From NCBI RefSeq assembly GCF_028693495.1, contig NZ_JAQUVG010000004.1:1-64000 (forward strand): a stretch of DNA of 64,000 nucleotides. The letters run 5' to 3'. Positions 9,081 through 20,319 of the stretch are shown one piece after another. The notes beneath the pieces are model-generated. The model did not search any database and was not told where the DNA came from. It worked only from the letters and a program-made list of their open reading frames with translations. Source of the DNA: Zoogloea sp. (GTDB lineage: Bacteria > Pseudomonadota > Gammaproteobacteria > Burkholderiales > Rhodocyclaceae). Every line of letters starts with the position of its first letter. Positions within the stretch are counted from its first letter, which is position 1. Made by a program: the position numbers and the translations under genes.

Positions 9081-9845
9081 ATGGACATCAGCAACAATGT
9101 TTTCGTGGTCACCGGAGGAGGCTCCGGCCTGGGTGCAGCAACCGCCCGCATGATCGTCGCCAAGGGCGGCAAGGTCGTTCTTGCCGACGTCAACAAGGAA
9201 GCCGGCGAAGCTTTGGCAGCCGAACTGGGTGCCAATGCCCGTTTCGTTGCCACCGACGTGACCAGTGAAGACAGCGCCCAGGCCGCCTTTGCCGCCGCCA
9301 CCGAACTGGGCACCCTGCGCGGCCTGGTCAACTGTGCCGGCGTGGCCCCCGCCGAAAAGGTGGTCGGCAGGGAAGGCCCGCACAAGCTCGAGTCCTTCGC
9401 CCGCACCATCAACATCAACCTGGTGGGCAGCTTCAACATGATCCGCCTGGCTGCGGCCATCATGAGCAAGAACGAGCCCAATGCCGGCGGTGAGCGCGGC
9501 GTGATCGTCAGCACCGCCTCGGTGGCAGCCTTCGACGGCCAGCTCGGCCAGGCCGGCTATGCCGCATCGAAGGGTGGTGTGGTCGCCATGACCCTGCCCA
9601 TCGCCCGCGAACTGAGCCGCTCCGGCATCCGCGTGATGACCATCGCCCCGGGCATCATGGAAACCCCGATGCTGCTGGGCATGCCCGCCGAAGTGCAGGA
9701 TGCCCTGGGCAAGACCGTGCCCTTCCCCGCCCGCATGGGCAAGCCGGCCGAGTTCGCCGCGCTGGTCGAGCACATCTTCGGCAACGCCTACCTGAACGGC
9801 GAAGTGATCCGCCTCGACGGCGCCATCCGCATGGCCGCCAAGTAA
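9081..9845 (+). CDS. 3-hydroxyacyl-CoA dehydrogenase, SDR type (HSD17B10-like)
   Basis: A 254-residue short-chain dehydrogenase. It has the NAD site TGGGSGLG near residue 11, NCAGVAP, the catalytic serine in [10 protein letters not shown] and YAASKGG with the active-site Tyr and Lys. The overall sequence matches type II 3-hydroxyacyl-CoA or 2-methyl-3-hydroxybutyryl-CoA dehydrogenases, which act on the third step of (branched) acyl-CoA beta-oxidation in the cytosol. GAGGAGA precedes the ATG. It is the first gene of a five-gene beta-oxidation set. Confidence 0.9.
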   Translation: MDISNNVFVVTGGGSGLGAATARMIVAKGGKVVLADVNKEAGEALAAELGANARFVATDVTSEDSAQAAFAAATELGTLRGLVNCAGVAPAEKVVGREGPHKLESFARTININLVGSFNMIRLAAAIMSKNEPNAGGERGVIVSTASVAAFDGQLGQAGYAASKGGVVAMTLPIARELSRSGIRVMTIAPGIMETPMLLGMPAEVQDALGKTVPFPARMGKPAEFAALVEHIFGNAYLNGEVIRLDGAIRMAAK

Positions 9846-9855
9846 TTGATCCGGT

Positions 9856-9939
9856 AAGGAGTGAGGGGAGAGGAGCAAGGAGGCCGCGCGGGACGCGTGT
9901 CGCCCTTTACGCCCGCTCCGGCCCCTCCTCACTCCTCAC
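9856..9939 (+). repeat. GAGTGAGG-type inverted/tandem repeat in an operon spacer
   Basis: The spacer between the SDR and thiolase genes has a purine-rich arm (GTAAGGAGTGAGGGG) and a matching arm (CCCCTCCTCACTCCTCAC) about 50 bases later, forming an imperfect hairpin. The right arm is itself made of short GTGAGG-like tandem units. It has the look of a dispersed intergenic repeat rather than a simple terminator, because no T tract follows. Confidence 0.5.
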
Positions 9940-9974
9940 ACCTCACTCTTCACCGACCTTAAAGGATTTGCCGA

Positions 9975-11165
9975 ATGACCCACACCAACGACCCGATCGT
10001 CATCGTTTCCGCTGTCCGCACCCCGATGGGTGGCTTCCAGGGTGATTTCAACAGCCTCACCGCGGCCCAGCTCGGCGCCGTCGCCATCAAGGCCGCCGTC
10101 GAGCGCGCCGGCATCTCCGCCGAGACCGTCGAGGAAATCATCTTCGGCTGCGTGCTGCCCGCTGGCCAGGGCCAGGCCCCGGCCCGCCAGGCGGCCCTGG
10201 GCGGCGGCCTGCCCCTGTCCGCCGGCTGTACCACCGTCAACAAGATGTGCGGCTCCGGCATGAAGGCCACCATGCTGGCCAATGACCTGCTGCTGGCCGG
10301 CACCAACGACGTGATGATCGCCGGCGGCATGGAGTCCATGTCCAACGCCCCCTACCTGCTGCCCAAGGCCCGCGGCGGCTACCGCCTGGGCCATGGCCAG
10401 GTGATGGACCACATGTTCCTCGACGGCCTCGAGGATGCCTACGAGAAGGGTCGCCTGATGGGCACCTTCGCCGAGGACTGCGCCGGCCTCTACAACTTCA
10501 CCCGCGAGCAGCAGGACGCCTACGCCATCGCCTCCCTGACCCGCGCCCAGGCCGCCATCAAGGACGGCTCCTTCGAGTGGGAAATCACCCCCGTGACCGT
10601 CGCCGGCCGCAAGGGTGACGTGACGATCGCCAGCGACGAGCAGCCGCCCAAAGCCAACCTCGACAAGATCCCCACCCTCAAGCCGGCCTTCCGCAAGGAT
10701 GGCACCGTGACCCCGGCCAACTCCAGCTCCATCTCCGATGGCGCCGCCGCGCTGGTGCTGATGCGCGCCTCCACCGCCGCCACCAAGGGCCTCACGCCGA
10801 TCGCCAAGATCGTCGGCCACACCACCCACGCCCACCAGCCCAACCTGTTTGCCACTGCCCCGGTCGGCGCCATGCAGAAGCTGCTCGCCAAGACCGGCTG
10901 GACCACCGCCGACGTGGACCTGTGGGAAATCAACGAAGCCTTCGCCGTCGTCACCATGGCCGCCATCCATGATCTGAAGCTCGACCACGCCAAGGTGAAC
11001 ATCCACGGCGGGGCCTGCGCGCTGGGCCACCCCATCGGCGCCTCCGGCGCCCGCATCCTCGTCACCCTGCTCGGCGCCCTGAAGAAAACCGGCGGCAAGC
11101 GCGGCATCGCCAGCCTGTGCATCGGCGGCGGCGAAGCCACGGCCCTCGCCGTGGAAATGCTCTAA
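9975..11165 (+). CDS. acetyl-CoA C-acyltransferase (thiolase)
   Basis: A 396-residue type II thiolase. The nucleophilic cysteine is in NKMCGSGMKA, the histidine in NEAFAVV/GGACALGHPIGASGARI and the second cysteine in ASLCIGGGEATAL, so all catalytic elements are kept. It cleaves 3-ketoacyl-CoA to acetyl-CoA plus a shortened acyl-CoA (or condenses two acetyl-CoA). The adjacent SDR, dehydrogenase, racemase and hydratase genes argue for degradation, with propionyl-CoA release if the substrate is 2-methylacetoacetyl-CoA. Confidence 0.92.
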   Translation: MTHTNDPIVIVSAVRTPMGGFQGDFNSLTAAQLGAVAIKAAVERAGISAETVEEIIFGCVLPAGQGQAPARQAALGGGLPLSAGCTTVNKMCGSGMKATMLANDLLLAGTNDVMIAGGMESMSNAPYLLPKARGGYRLGHGQVMDHMFLDGLEDAYEKGRLMGTFAEDCAGLYNFTREQQDAYAIASLTRAQAAIKDGSFEWEITPVTVAGRKGDVTIASDEQPPKANLDKIPTLKPAFRKDGTVTPANSSSISDGAAALVLMRASTAATKGLTPIAKIVGHTTHAHQPNLFATAPVGAMQKLLAKTGWTTADVDLWEINEAFAVVTMAAIHDLKLDHAKVNIHGGACALGHPIGASGARILVTLLGALKKTGGKRGIASLCIGGGEATALAVEML

Positions 11166-11178
11166 GGAAACCCACACC

Positions 11179-12312
11179 ATGATCCTCACCCAAGAACAGG
11201 AAATGATCCGCGACTCCCTCCGCGCCTTCGCCCAGGAGCGCCTCGCGCCCTTCGCTGCGGAATGGGACCGCAACAGCACCTTCCCGGCCCAGGCCCTCAA
11301 GGAGCTCGGCGAGCTCGGCGCCCTGGGCATGTGCGTGCCCGAAGAATGGGGCGGCGCTGGCATGGACTACATGAGCCTCGTGCTGGCCCTGGAAGAGATC
11401 GCCGCCGGCGACGGTGCCACCTCCACCATCGTCAGCGTGCAAAACTCACTGCCCTGCGGCATCACCAACAAGTACGGCACCGACGCCCAGAAGGAAGAAT
11501 GGCTCAAGCCCCTCGCCCGTGGCGAAAAGCTCGGCTGCTTCTGCCTGACCGAGCCCCACACCGGCTCCGACGCGGCGGCCATCACCACCCGCGCCGACCG
11601 CGACGGTGACCACTACGTCATCAACGGCGTCAAGCACTACATCACCACCGGCAAGTACGCCGACGTGGCCATCGTCTTCGCCGTCACCGACAAGGCCGCC
11701 GGCAAGAAGGGCATCTCCTGCTTCCTGGTGCCCACCAGCACCCCCGGCTACACCGTCGCCCGCATCGAGCAGAAGATGGGGCAGCACGCCTCCGACACCT
11801 GCCAGATCGTTTTCGACAACTGCCGCGTTCCCGCCACCGCCCTCTTGGGCAAGGAAGGCGAAGGCTACAAGATCGCCCTCTCCAACCTGGAAGCCGGCCG
11901 CATCGGCATCGCCGCCCAATCCGTGGGCATGGCCCGCGCCGCCTACGAGGCCGCCGTGGCCTACGCCAAGGACCGGGTGACCTTCGGCGTGCCCATCATC
12001 GAGCACCAGGCGGTCAACTTCCGCCTCGCCGACATGGCCACCCAGCTGGACGCCGCCCGCCTGATGGTGTGGCGTGCGGCCACCCTCAAGGATGCGGGCA
12101 AGCCCTGCCTCGTCGAAGCCTCGATGGCCAAGATGTTCGCTTCCGAAATGGCCGAGAAGGTCTGCTCCGCCGCCATCCAGATCCACGGCGGCTGCGGCTA
12201 CACCGATGAGACCCCGGTGGAACGCATCTTCCGCGACGTCCGCATCACCCAGATCTACGAAGGTGCCAACGACATCCAGCGGCTGGTGATCGGCCGCAGC
12301 ATCGCCGCCTGA
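11179..12312 (+). CDS. acyl-CoA dehydrogenase (short/branched-chain type)
   Basis: A 377-residue flavoenzyme with the two ACAD signatures: CFCLTEPHTGSDAAA at about 120-135 and the C-terminal IHGGCGYTDETPVERIFRD. The catalytic glutamate is in IYEGANDIQ near residue 363. It introduces the trans-2 double bond and passes electrons to ETF. It starts 13 bases after the thiolase. Its size and motif spacing fit short or short/branched-chain enzymes, but substrate specificity is inferred from context. Confidence 0.92.
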   Translation: MILTQEQEMIRDSLRAFAQERLAPFAAEWDRNSTFPAQALKELGELGALGMCVPEEWGGAGMDYMSLVLALEEIAAGDGATSTIVSVQNSLPCGITNKYGTDAQKEEWLKPLARGEKLGCFCLTEPHTGSDAAAITTRADRDGDHYVINGVKHYITTGKYADVAIVFAVTDKAAGKKGISCFLVPTSTPGYTVARIEQKMGQHASDTCQIVFDNCRVPATALLGKEGEGYKIALSNLEAGRIGIAAQSVGMARAAYEAAVAYAKDRVTFGVPIIEHQAVNFRLADMATQLDAARLMVWRAATLKDAGKPCLVEASMAKMFASEMAEKVCSAAIQIHGGCGYTDETPVERIFRDVRITQIYEGANDIQRLVIGRSIAA

Positions 12313-12331
12313 CCCAGCGGTCAGACAACCA

Positions 12332-12382
12332 GGCAGGCCGATGACGCGACGCAGGGCTTCCCCGTCGCGCCATCGGCCTGCC
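12332..12382 (+). other. 20-bp intra-operon hairpin
   Basis: GGCAGGCCGATGACGCGACG pairs with its complement over 20 positions with one A-C mismatch and an 11-base loop. It lies between the acyl-CoA dehydrogenase and racemase genes. It may act as a terminator or attenuator or as an mRNA stability element; the tail after it (TGCCTTTAC) is only weakly T-rich. Confidence 0.6.
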
Positions 12383-12422
12383 TGCCTTTACAGCCTGGAA
12401 AACAACAACGGAAGGAAACCGC

Positions 12423-13571
12423 GTGGGACCCCTGCATGGCGTGAAAATCATTGAATTTGCCGCCCTCGGCCCCTGCCCGATGGCGGCCATGATCCTGGCC
12501 GACCTGGGCGCCGAGGTGGTGCGCATCGAGCGCAAGCTCGCCCCGGGCGCCAAGCCCGGCGCCGAACTCTTCGATCCGCAGATCGACATCCTCAATCGCA
12601 GCCGCCGGGTGGTCAGCCTCGACCTCAAGAAGCCCGAAGGCCTCGACACCGCCCGCCGCCTGGTGGCCGGTGCCGACATCCTCCTGGAGGGCTTTCGCCC
12701 CGGCGTCATGGAGCGCCTTGGCCTCGGCCCCGACGAAGGCCTCGCCGCCAACCCCCGCCTCGTCTACGGCCGCATGACCGGCTGGGGCCAACACGGCCCC
12801 CTGGCCCAGTCTGCCGGCCACGACATCAACTACCTGTCCCTCTCCGGGGCCCTCCACGCGATCGGCGAGCCCGGCCGCAAGCCCGTGGTGCCCCTCAACC
12901 TGGTGGCCGACTGCGGTGGTGGCGCCATGCTGCTGGTAGTGGGAGTGCTGGCCGCCCTCACCGAGGCCCGTCACTCCGGCCAGGGCCAAGTGGTGGACGC
13001 TGCCATGACCGACGGCTCGGCCCTGCTCATGACCATGATGTACACCCTCAAGGCCATGGGCCAGTGGCAGCAGGCACGGGGTAGCAACCTGCTGGACGGC
13101 GGCGCCCACTTCTACGATACCTACCGCTGCGCCGACGGCAGATACATTTCCATCGGCCCCATCGAACCCCAGTTCTACGCCCTGTTCCTGGAAAAGGCAG
13201 GCATCACGGATCCGGATTTCCAGGCCCAGTGGAACAGATCCCAGTGGCCCGAACTGCGGAGCCGCCTGGCCCTGCATCTGGAAACCCGTACCCGGGATGA
13301 GTGGTGCGCCCTGCTGGAAGGAACGGATGCCTGCGTCGCCCCCGTACTGGACATGGACGAAGCGCCGAAACATCCGCACAATCAGGCCCGCGGCACTTTC
13401 ATCGAGGTGGGCGGCATCGTCCAGCCCGCCCCGGCCCCCCGCTTCAGCCGCAGCACGCCAGACACGCCCCGCCCGCCGACCCCCGGCGCCAGCGGAGCCG
13501 ACGTCCTCGCCGACTGGGGCTTCAGCCCCACCGAAGTGGACGCCCTGCGCCGTGCCGGGGCCATTCAATAA
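12423..13571 (+). CDS. 2-methylacyl-CoA racemase-like (CaiB/BaiF family)
   Basis: A 382-residue family III CoA-transferase fold protein. The residues used by alpha-methylacyl-CoA racemases can be recognised: the histidine in [12 protein letters not shown], the aspartate in [11 protein letters not shown] and the glutamate in GPIEPQFY. A racemase role (R to S 2-methylacyl-CoA) is therefore favoured over CoA transfer. The start is a GTG at 12423 behind GGAAGGAAA. With the adjacent branched-chain type dehydrogenases it would let both stereoisomers enter beta-oxidation. Confidence 0.85.
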   Translation: MGPLHGVKIIEFAALGPCPMAAMILADLGAEVVRIERKLAPGAKPGAELFDPQIDILNRSRRVVSLDLKKPEGLDTARRLVAGADILLEGFRPGVMERLGLGPDEGLAANPRLVYGRMTGWGQHGPLAQSAGHDINYLSLSGALHAIGEPGRKPVVPLNLVADCGGGAMLLVVGVLAALTEARHSGQGQVVDAAMTDGSALLMTMMYTLKAMGQWQQARGSNLLDGGAHFYDTYRCADGRYISIGPIEPQFYALFLEKAGITDPDFQAQWNRSQWPELRSRLALHLETRTRDEWCALLEGTDACVAPVLDMDEAPKHPHNQARGTFIEVGGIVQPAPAPRFSRSTPDTPRPPTPGASGADVLADWGFSPTEVDALRRAGAIQ

Positions 13572-13591
13572 CAAGCGCAACAGGAGAACGC

Positions 13592-14368
13592 ATGGACTAC
13601 AAGAACATCCTCGTCGAGACCCGCGGCAAGGTCGGCCTCGTCACCCTCAACCGCCCCAAGGCCCTCAACGCCCTCAATGACGAACTGATCGATGAGCTGG
13701 GCGCCGCCCTCGATGTCTTCGAGGCCGACGAGAACATCGGCTGCGTCGTCATCACGGGCTCCGAGAAAGCCTTCGCGGCCGGCGCCGACATTGGTGCAAT
13801 GGCCACCTTCAGCTACATGGACGCCTACAAGGGCGACTACATCACCCGCAACTGGGAACGGGTCAAGACCTGTCGCAAGCCCATCATCGCCGCCGTGGCC
13901 GGCTTTGCCCTGGGCGGCGGCTGCGAACTGGCCATGAGCTGCGACATGATCTTCGCCGCCGACACCGCCAAGTTCGGCCAGCCCGAAGTCAAGCTGGGCA
14001 TCCTGCCCGGCGCCGGCGGCACCCAGCGCCTGCCCCGTGCCGTGGGCAAGGCCAAGGCCATGGACCTGTGCCTCACTGCCCGCATGATGGACGCCGCCGA
14101 AGCCGAGAAATCCGGCCTCGTGGCCCGGGTGATCCCCGCCGACCAACTCCTCGACGAAGCCCTCAAGGCCGCCGGGACCATTGCCGGCTTCTCCCTGCCC
14201 GTCGTCATGATGATCAAGGAGTCGGTCAACCGCGCCTACGAATCCAGCCTCCAGGAAGGCCTGCTCTTCGAGCGCCGCGTCTTCCACTCGGCCTTCGCCC
14301 TTGAAGACCAGAAGGAAGGCATGGCCGCCTTCGTCGAAAAGCGCAAACCGGACTTCAAGAACCGCTGA
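13592..14368 (+). CDS. enoyl-CoA hydratase
   Basis: A 258-residue crotonase-fold enzyme. The oxyanion-hole loops AAGADIGAM and [15 protein letters not shown] are present, with the two catalytic glutamates in GGCELA and [15 protein letters not shown]. It hydrates 2-enoyl-CoA to 3-hydroxyacyl-CoA, completing the set of beta-oxidation steps in this operon. The track start at 13301 is an overlong reading inside the previous gene; the ATG at 13592 follows CAGGAGAA. Confidence 0.92.
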   Translation: MDYKNILVETRGKVGLVTLNRPKALNALNDELIDELGAALDVFEADENIGCVVITGSEKAFAAGADIGAMATFSYMDAYKGDYITRNWERVKTCRKPIIAAVAGFALGGGCELAMSCDMIFAADTAKFGQPEVKLGILPGAGGTQRLPRAVGKAKAMDLCLTARMMDAAEAEKSGLVARVIPADQLLDEALKAAGTIAGFSLPVVMMIKESVNRAYESSLQEGLLFERRVFHSAFALEDQKEGMAAFVEKRKPDFKNR

Positions 14369-14404
14369 CCGTCACGCTCGCGTCCCACCAGGACGATGCG
14401 CTGC

Positions 14405-14424
14405 AAGGGGGCTCCGGCCCCCTT
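14405..14424 (+). terminator. probable terminator after the acyl-CoA operon
   Basis: A perfect eight-base-pair stem, AAGGGGGC/GCCCCCTT, with a TCCG tetraloop lies 36 bases after the hydratase stop. The T tract is poor, so termination strength is uncertain. Confidence 0.5.
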
Positions 14425-14509
14425 GTCCGTTCATGACCCGGCGGATGCCCGGATCTGTCCGGGGGAGGCCCGCCTCCAGCAGACGGCCACCCCGGCGGAT
14501 CACTGGGCC

Positions 14510-16150
<1,641 letters not shown>

Positions 16151-16278
16151 GATCGGTTCCTGAAGGAAGGATTTGGTGTCGGCACAACGGGGCCAAGCCC
16201 GTCAGCCATCCAGCGGGTCCGTTATTTTCCGCCAAATCGGCCCTCAGGTCACAGCAAGCTCACGATCCCCCTTGCCGA

Positions 16279-17064
16279 TCACCGTCGGGGACGAAACTGG
16301 CGGGTGTCCCGGTAGTAGGCAGGGTCCTCGCTGTCCGGCGTCACCCCCGGCACGCCAAGCAGGGGCAGCGGCGCCAGATCGGTCTTGCCGAAGGGCTGAC
16401 TGGTGAGGCGGCGGGCCAGCCAGGCATCGGCCTCAGCCAGTTGCTCCGCCACGGACAGTTGCAGCCAGGCAGGCTCCACCACCCGGTACAAGGCCTTGGC
16501 GCACAGCCCGACGAAGGGGGTGCGGAGCTGATCCCAGCTGGCGTGGCCGAAGATGAGGAAGCGGGTGCTGTCCAGGAGGCGTTGGCGTTGGCGCCAGAAG
16601 ACCTCCTCCCAGGCATGGGCGACCAGCAGGGCGGGGAGGTCGGGGTCGGCGGAGACGACCAGCACACCGCATTCGTCGAACTGGGTGAGGGCGTCCCGCA
16701 GCGGCCCCCGGCCAGACAGGCCAGCCGCCCTCCGGCGGGCGATTTCCTGGAGGTGCAGAGCATTGCAGGCGGCCTTGGTCCGGGGCCAGCAGCACCAGGC
16801 CAGGGCGTTGAAGAAGTCGTGCCAGTCGCCGGGGCGGGTGGGCACCTCCCCGGTGGCGTCGATGTGGTCCTCGTAACCCTCCAGGTCCGCTGGCGGCAGG
16901 ACGAAACCCAGGGGATGGCCGGAGCCGCTGACGGCCTGGGGTGCAACGCTCCGCAGCAGGGCGGTCAGCGCCCCGGCGTCCGGAATCCCGGACGGACACC
17001 GGGCGAGCAAGGTGGCAAGAGGCTCGAAGAGGGGACGCTGGGCGTAGGCGGCGGGTGGCAGCAT
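16279..17064 (-). CDS. DUF3025 domain-containing protein
   Basis: A 261-residue cytosolic protein whose core, DWHDFFNALAWCCWPRTK followed by NALH, is the hallmark of the DUF3025 family found in beta- and gammaproteobacteria. No catalytic role is known to me. It sits 39 bases downstream of a small lipoprotein gene on the same strand and upstream of gpmI. No signal peptide or membrane segment is seen. Confidence 0.75.
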   Translation of the reverse strand: MLPPAAYAQRPLFEPLATLLARCPSGIPDAGALTALLRSVAPQAVSGSGHPLGFVLPPADLEGYEDHIDATGEVPTRPGDWHDFFNALAWCCWPRTKAACNALHLQEIARRRAAGLSGRGPLRDALTQFDECGVLVVSADPDLPALLVAHAWEEVFWRQRQRLLDSTRFLIFGHASWDQLRTPFVGLCAKALYRVVEPAWLQLSVAEQLAEADAWLARRLTSQPFGKTDLAPLPLLGVPGVTPDSEDPAYYRDTRQFRPRR

Positions 17065-17103
17065 GGGGGGAAACGGCCCCCAAAAGGGGGCGCCGGGCAG
17101 GGC

Positions 17104-17559
17104 TTACTCCCCGGAATCCCGAATCCGGCGGGCGGGGCTTCCCTCCTCCGCCGGCAGGAACTCCAGCAGGTCGTTCTTGCGGCTGAAGGTCCCCACCAGG
17201 GCACCGGGAGGCTCCTCGGGAGGATCGGGCCAGCGCTGGAACTGGCACGCCTCGGTACTGGCCAGATACCAGTGCCTGCCCTGCTTGAGGGCCCACAGAC
17301 GGGTGCCGGCCTCGAAGACCTCCATCTTCACGCTCCCCGCCGTACCGGGACGGATCTCGTGGCGGCGCTGGCATTCGGGCAGGCGGGCCACCACGATGGC
17401 CTGCTCCACCTCGCTGCTCCAGAACCAGCGCTGTTCCCGGATGAGGCTGATGTTCTCGTCCTTGTTGCCATTGACGATGTAGGCCGCACCTTCATATTCG
17501 CAGGCAGCCAGCAGGGGAACGGCCAGGATCAGGACAGTTTTACGGAAAATGGGGTGCAT
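17104..17559 (-). CDS. hypothetical lipoprotein
   Basis: A 151-residue protein with a lipoprotein signal: basic start, hydrophobic stretch and LLAAC lipobox near residues 16-20. The mature part is tryptophan- and arginine-rich with no family I recognise. It lies 23 bases after pyrC on the same strand and just before the DUF3025 gene, so the three may be transcribed together. Probably anchored to the outer membrane. Confidence 0.65.
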   Translation of the reverse strand: MHPIFRKTVLILAVPLLAACEYEGAAYIVNGNKDENISLIREQRWFWSSEVEQAIVVARLPECQRRHEIRPGTAGSVKMEVFEAGTRLWALKQGRHWYLASTEACQFQRWPDPPEEPPGALVGTFSRKNDLLEFLPAEEGSPARRIRDSGE

Positions 17560-17582
17560 CGTTCAACGGAGGGCAGAAGACA

Positions 17583-18614
17583 TCAGGCCAGCTTCCAGGC
17601 GATGGTCTCGCCAGCCCGCAGGGGAACCAGGGGATCGCCAGGCAGGTAATCGATGCCCGCGGGAACCTGCCAGTCTTCCTTGACCAGGGTGATGGTGTCG
17701 GGATTGCGGGGCAGGCGGTAGAAATCGGGGCCGTTGAAGCTGGCAAAGGCCTCCAGCTTGTCCAGGGCACCTGCCTGCTCGAAGGCTTCCGCATACAGCT
17801 CGATCCCCGCATGGGCGGTGTAGCAGCCGGCACAGCCGCAGGCGGCTTCCTTGGTGGTCTTGGCGTGGGGCGCCGAATCGGTGCCCAGGAAGAACTTCGG
17901 GTTGCCCGAGGTGGCCACCTTGACCAGGGCTTCCCGATGGGTTTCGCGCTTGAGCACGGGCAGACAGTAGTGGTGGGGACGGATGCCGCCGGCGAAGATG
18001 GCGTTGCGGTTGAGGAGCAGGTGGTGGGCGGTGATGGTGGCACCCACGTTCGGCCCGGCCTCCGTCACGAACTGCGCTGCCTCGGCGGTGGTGATGTGCT
18101 CGAAGACGATGCGCAGGCTTGGGTAGCGCGCGGCAAGCGGGGCCAGCACGTGATCGATGAAGACACGCTCGCGGTCAAAGATATCCACCTCAGCGTGGGT
18201 CACTTCTCCATGAACACACAGGGTCAGGCCCTTCTCGGCCATCCGTTCGAGGACAGGATGAATCCGGGCGATGTCGGTGACGCCCGCGTCCGAGTTGGTT
18301 GTCGCGCCGGCGGGATAGAGCTTGGCGGCAACGACGAAGCCGCTGGCAGCGGCCACATCGATCTCCTCGGGGCTGAGGCTGTCGGTCAGGTAAAGCGACA
18401 TCAACGGATCGAACTTGAGACCGTCCGGCACCGCCGCCAGGATGCGCGCCCGATAGGCTTCTGCCTGGGCCACCGTGGTGACCGGCGGCTTGAGGTTGGG
18501 CATGATCAGCGCCCGGCCGAAGCGTCGGGCCGTGTCAGGCACCACGGCCGCCAGGGCGGCGCCATCGCGCACGTGCAGGTGCCAGTCGTCGGGGCGGGTG
18601 AGGGTCAGGTTCAT
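17583..18614 (-). CDS. pyrC: dihydroorotase
   Basis: A 343-residue class II dihydroorotase, the third step of pyrimidine synthesis (carbamoyl aspartate to dihydroorotate). Zinc-site features are visible: [10 protein letters not shown] at the N terminus, the carbamylated lysine in [10 protein letters not shown], the histidines of CVHGEVT and VFEHITT, and the aspartate of GTDSAPH. The 726-residue track ORF reads far upstream through the gltJ region and is not the gene. The start is ATG 18614; an in-frame ATG at 18623 is possible. Confidence 0.95.
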   Translation of the reverse strand: MNLTLTRPDDWHLHVRDGAALAAVVPDTARRFGRALIMPNLKPPVTTVAQAEAYRARILAAVPDGLKFDPLMSLYLTDSLSPEEIDVAAASGFVVAAKLYPAGATTNSDAGVTDIARIHPVLERMAEKGLTLCVHGEVTHAEVDIFDRERVFIDHVLAPLAARYPSLRIVFEHITTAEAAQFVTEAGPNVGATITAHHLLLNRNAIFAGGIRPHHYCLPVLKRETHREALVKVATSGNPKFFLGTDSAPHAKTTKEAACGCAGCYTAHAGIELYAEAFEQAGALDKLEAFASFNGPDFYRLPRNPDTITLVKEDWQVPAGIDYLPGDPLVPLRAGETIAWKLA

Positions 18615-18869
18615 GGCGGGCATTCCGTAGCGAAAGGCAGATGTCGTCATTTTACCAGCCCGGCTGGCCAAGCACGACGACAAGTACGACGGGATGACGG
18701 CCCATGGCATGAAGCTCCGGAAGGCCCGTATCCTTGCATCCGTTAACCTGATCCGGGCCGCCAGCAGGACAGGAGCCCAGCGGATGTGCATGAACTGTCG
18801 TGCGGCAGGAGCGGACATGCCTGTCCTCGCGGCGTCCGCCCGCCGATTCACCCTTCGCAAGGAACAACC

Positions 18870-19613
18870 ATGAGTTACCAATGGAACTGGGGGGTCTTCC
18901 TCACACCTGCCGCCGCCGGTGACGGCAGCACCTACCTGGGCTGGATGCTGTCCGGCCTGCAGGTGACGGTAGCCCTGTCCCTGTCGGCCTGGGTCATGGC
19001 CCTCGCCCTGGGCAGCCTGATCGGCGTGCTGCGCACCGTGCCCAACAGATGGCTCTCCGCCATCGCCGCCGGCTATGTGGAGCTCTTCCGTAACATCCCG
19101 CTGCTGGTCCAGCTCTTCATCTGGTACTTCGTGCTGCCCGAGTTGCTGCCGGTAAAGCTCGGCACCTGGTTCAAGCAGGATCTCGACCCGGTCACCCAGC
19201 AGTTCCTGTCGGCAATGGTCTGTCTCGGCTTCTTCACCAGCGCCCGGGTCTGCGAGCAGGTCCGCTCGGGTATCAACGCACTGCCCCAGGGCCAGAAAAA
19301 TGCCGGCCTCGCCCTCGGCTTCACCCTGCCCCAGACCTATCGCCACGTGCTGCTGCCCATGGCCTTCCGGCTGGTGGTGCCACCGCTGACCTCGGAGTTC
19401 CTGAACATTTTCAAGAACTCGGCGGTCTGCTCCACCATCGGTCTGCTGGAACTGGCGGCCCAGGGCCGGCAGCTGGTGGACTACACCGCCCAGCCCTACG
19501 AATCCTTCATCGCCGTCACGGTGTTCTATCTGCTGATCAACGTGGTCGTGATGAGCCTGATGCGCGTCGTCGAGAACCGGACCCGGGTGCCGGGCTACCT
19601 GGGAGGCAAGTGA
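18870..19613 (+). CDS. gltJ: glutamate/aspartate ABC transporter permease GltJ
   Basis: A 247-residue inner-membrane permease of the polar amino acid (HisM/GltJ) family. It has five or so TM helices and the conserved [15 protein letters not shown] segment and EAA-type loop ([20 protein letters not shown]). The start is the ATG at 18870 after AAGGAACAACC; the longer track ORF adds a non-family N terminus. It is followed two bases later by gltK. No gltI is adjacent; the best candidate is the binding protein at 46542. Confidence 0.9.
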   Translation: MSYQWNWGVFLTPAAAGDGSTYLGWMLSGLQVTVALSLSAWVMALALGSLIGVLRTVPNRWLSAIAAGYVELFRNIPLLVQLFIWYFVLPELLPVKLGTWFKQDLDPVTQQFLSAMVCLGFFTSARVCEQVRSGINALPQGQKNAGLALGFTLPQTYRHVLLPMAFRLVVPPLTSEFLNIFKNSAVCSTIGLLELAAQGRQLVDYTAQPYESFIAVTVFYLLINVVVMSLMRVVENRTRVPGYLGGK

Positions 19614-19614
19614 A

Positions 19615-20304
19615 ATGTACGAATTCGACTGGTCATCCATCCCCGGCGCCCTGCCCTTCCTGTGGGAAGGCATGAAGGTGTCGCTGGAGATCACCCTCAC
19701 CGCCGTGATCTTCGGCATCGCCTGGGGGACCGCCCTGGCGATGATGCGCCTGTCGCCGCTCAAGCCCCTGTCCTGGTTTGCCGCTGGCTACGTCAACCTG
19801 TTCCGGGCCATCCCGCTGGTGATGGTGCTGCTGTGGTTCTTCCTGATCGTGCCGCAGCTGCTGCGCAGCGTCTTCGCTCTGGATCCGAACACCGACGTGC
19901 GCCTGACCTCGGCGATGATCGGCTTCGCCCTGTTCGAGTCAGCCTACTACTCGGAGATTATCCGCGCCGGCATCCAGTCGGTGCCTGCGGGTCAGGTGGC
20001 CGCGGCCTCTGCCCTCGGCATGACCTACGCCCAGAGCATGCGTCTGGTGGTGCTGCCCCAGGCCTTCCGCAACATGGTGCCCCTGCTGCTGACCCAGGCC
20101 ATCGTGCTGTTCCAGGACACCTCCCTGGTCTATGTGTCCGCGCTGGCCGATTTCTTCGGTACCGCCTACAAGGTGGGCGACCGGGACGGCCGCCTGGTGG
20201 AACTGCTGCTGTTTGCCGGCGCCGTCTATTTCGTCCTGTGCCTTGCGGCCTCCCAGCTGGTCCGCCGCTACCAGAAAAAACTCAACGCCCACGTGGCCCA
20301 TTAA
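19615..20304 (+). CDS. gltK: glutamate/aspartate ABC transporter permease GltK
   Basis: A 229-residue partner permease. It has the family motif [18 protein letters not shown] and the EAA loop ([20 protein letters not shown]) that docks on the ATPase. It starts immediately after gltJ and precedes gltL by 15 bases, so the three form a tight operon. Confidence 0.92.
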   Translation: MYEFDWSSIPGALPFLWEGMKVSLEITLTAVIFGIAWGTALAMMRLSPLKPLSWFAAGYVNLFRAIPLVMVLLWFFLIVPQLLRSVFALDPNTDVRLTSAMIGFALFESAYYSEIIRAGIQSVPAGQVAAASALGMTYAQSMRLVVLPQAFRNMVPLLLTQAIVLFQDTSLVYVSALADFFGTAYKVGDRDGRLVELLLFAGAVYFVLCLAASQLVRRYQKKLNAHVAH

Positions 20305-20319
20305 CCCCCAGAACGCAAC

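Noticed and set aside
17583-19763. A 726-residue reading of pyrC
   Set aside because: Only the last 343 residues are dihydroorotase; the upstream part lies antisense to gltJ and has no homology or ribosome binding site.
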